Assembly: GCA_020720705.1 (NCBI GenBank)
Contig: DYOJ01000198.1
Location: 1 to 5,352 of the forward strand
DNA from: Acetofilamentum sp.
Lineage (GTDB): Bacteria > Bacteroidota > Bacteroidia > Bacteroidales > JAADGE01
Length of the DNA: 5,352 nt
Reading direction: 5' to 3'
Shown here: positions 4,725-5,352 of the stretch, piece after piece
Layout of the letters: each line of letters starts with the position of its first letter
How positions within the stretch are numbered: the first letter of the stretch is position 1
Notes under the pieces: generated by a model
What the model was told of the DNA's origin: nothing
The model's database searches: none
The model's input: only the letters and a program-made list of their open reading frames with translations
Made by a program: the position numbers and the translations under genes

Positions 4725-5003
4725 ATGATTACAACATTAAATATCAACAGTTTGTCTGACATTAAAGGCGAGCATATAACAGATATACTGAAAGTTATGT
4801 TTACGAGTTTCGGTGAAATTGAAGTTGTCATTAAACCCAAAGCCGTAAGCCATACAGATGAAATCAACAAAAGAATTGATGCCGTTGCGAACGGCGCCGA
4901 ACTGCTTGCATTTACAACCGATGAGTTTGATGCGTTGAATAAACAACTATTGTCCGGCAAAAGAACGGAAAAATCGGATATTTTAAAAGTTGCGAAACTA
5001 TGA
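4725..5003 (+). CDS. Antitoxin partner of the YoeB-type toxin
   Basis: This is a 92-residue protein from the ATG at 4725, beginning MITTLNINSLSDIKGEHITD. The frame is open back to TTG 4707, but that codon overlaps the promoter. The N-terminal part reads as strands around a helix (ILKVMFTSFGEIEVVIKPK, residues 21-39), then a helix (DEINKRIDAVANGAELL) and a C-terminal region with FTTDEFDALNKQLLSG that could wrap the toxin. It does not show the clear N-terminal pattern of Phd/YefM antitoxins that usually accompany YoeB, so the family is uncertain. Its role is inferred from position: first in a two-gene operon, with its stop overlapping the toxin start as ATGA (5000-5003). It probably represses its own promoter, as such antitoxins commonly do. 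Confidence 0.75.
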   Translation: MITTLNINSLSDIKGEHITDILKVMFTSFGEIEVVIKPKAVSHTDEINKRIDAVANGAELLAFTTDEFDALNKQLLSGKRTEKSDILKVAKL

Positions 5004-5266
5004 AGCCTGTCATATCCTTTGAAACAAACGCGTTTGACGAATATTCGGATTGGGCTTTTGCCGACAAAAAGATTTTCAATAAAATTGTAAAACTTATCAA
5101 AGAAATTCAGCGCACGCCCTTCGAAGGTACCGGAAACCCCGAACCTCTGAAACACGACAAAAGCGGTCAGTGGTCGCGGCGGATAACGCAAGAGCATCGT
5201 TTGGTTTACGAAGTTAGCGACGATAAAGTTATAATCTATTCGTGCAAAGGGCATTACGAGGGTTAA
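5000..5266 (+). CDS. yoeB: YoeB-family mRNA interferase toxin
   Basis: This 88-residue RelE-superfamily toxin is very close in pattern to E. coli YoeB (84 residues), which cuts mRNA in the ribosomal A site. The block RTPFEG-TGNPEPLKH (38-52), then SG-WSRRIT-EHRLVY (55-70) and the C-terminal CKGHYEG (82-88) are shared almost word for word. The catalytic residues known from E. coli YoeB (E46, R65, H83, Y84) fall at E48, R67, H85 and Y86, all present, so the toxin should be active. The start ATG overlaps the antitoxin stop by four bases, giving coupled translation with the antitoxin made first. The frame is intact and full length, unlike the PIN toxin in this window. A hairpin repeat begins 20 bases after the stop. 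Confidence 0.95.
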   Translation: MKPVISFETNAFDEYSDWAFADKKIFNKIVKLIKEIQRTPFEGTGNPEPLKHDKSGQWSRRITQEHRLVYEVSDDKVIIYSCKGHYEG

Positions 5267-5286
5267 GACCTGTCAGATTTTGGAAC

Positions 5287-5327
5287 GCAAAACTTAGCCA
5301 AAGTTCCAAACCTTGGCTAAGTTAATT
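5287..5327. repeat. Hairpin repeat R2 (41 bases, 15-bp stem with one mismatch)
   Basis: This is a second copy of the R1 unit, also 41 bases, with the same ends (GCAAAACTT and AAGTTAATT). The arms at 5291-5305 and 5309-5323 pair at 14 of 15 positions around a 3-base loop. Relative to R1, two base pairs have changed on both sides (T-A to A-T and A-T to C-G), keeping the stem. It lies just after the toxin gene and may help end or protect the transcript, though no T tract follows. Confidence 0.8.
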
Positions 5328-5352
5328 TACGTGCAAACGACTTTACTTTTTA

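Noticed and set aside
4661..5254. Long minus-strand open frame opposite the YoeB module (197 residues)
   Set aside because: It is antisense to two well-supported overlapping genes with family motifs, and its own composition is rich in Phe, Ser and Leu with no recognisable domain.
1..5352. CRISPR array, tRNA, rRNA, transposase or integrase
   Set aside because: I looked for regularly spaced repeats, cloverleaf arms and transposase or recombinase motifs and saw none.

Overview
The window looks like an accessory stretch of a Bacteroidota genome. The evidence is low GC, A-rich leaders without Shine-Dalgarno sites, several promoters of the TTTG / TAnnTTTG type used by that phylum, and a DnaB helicase domain of Bacteroidota character. 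No database search was possible, so family names rest on motifs and remembered family patterns.

Layout from left to right. Positions 1-562 are AT-rich with no gene. They hold a 9-bp hairpin and a helically phased TGACTA repeat. A complete TIP30/HTATIP2-like Rossmann oxidoreductase follows (563-1228, +). Converging on it is a minus-strand block with two toxin-antitoxin modules. Read in transcription order these are an antitoxin (2687-2448), a COG1569-type PIN ribonuclease (2464-2135, with its frame continuing to 2040 after a one-base frameshift), an MNT nucleotidyltransferase (1989-1663) and a HEPN protein (1666-1244). Each module has its own promoter, and the two promoters share 23 identical bases placed exactly 700 bp apart.

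Divergent from this block, behind its own promoter (TTTG-N19-TATTTTTG), lies the most unusual gene (2858-4296, +). It is a phospholipase D-like (HKD) nuclease domain joined directly to the linker and RecA-like motor domain of the replicative helicase DnaB, without the normal DnaB N-terminal domain. A one-base frameshift near 3053-3058 splits the PLD part. The missing base would restore one continuous 479-residue frame. The PIN gene is broken in the same way: a T run is one base short and creates TTT-TAA. The pair may be sequencing errors, real decay or, for the PIN gene only, recoding.

The right end has a promoterless C-terminal gene remnant (4334-4522), a short minus-strand fragment, and an intact antitoxin/YoeB-type toxin pair (4725-5266, +). 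Two related 41-base hairpins (4530-4570 and 5287-5327) bracket this last region and differ by two compensatory base-pair changes. Overall the window carries three toxin-antitoxin modules around a nuclease-helicase fusion, together with gene debris and repeats. That is what a defence or mobile-element island would look like.
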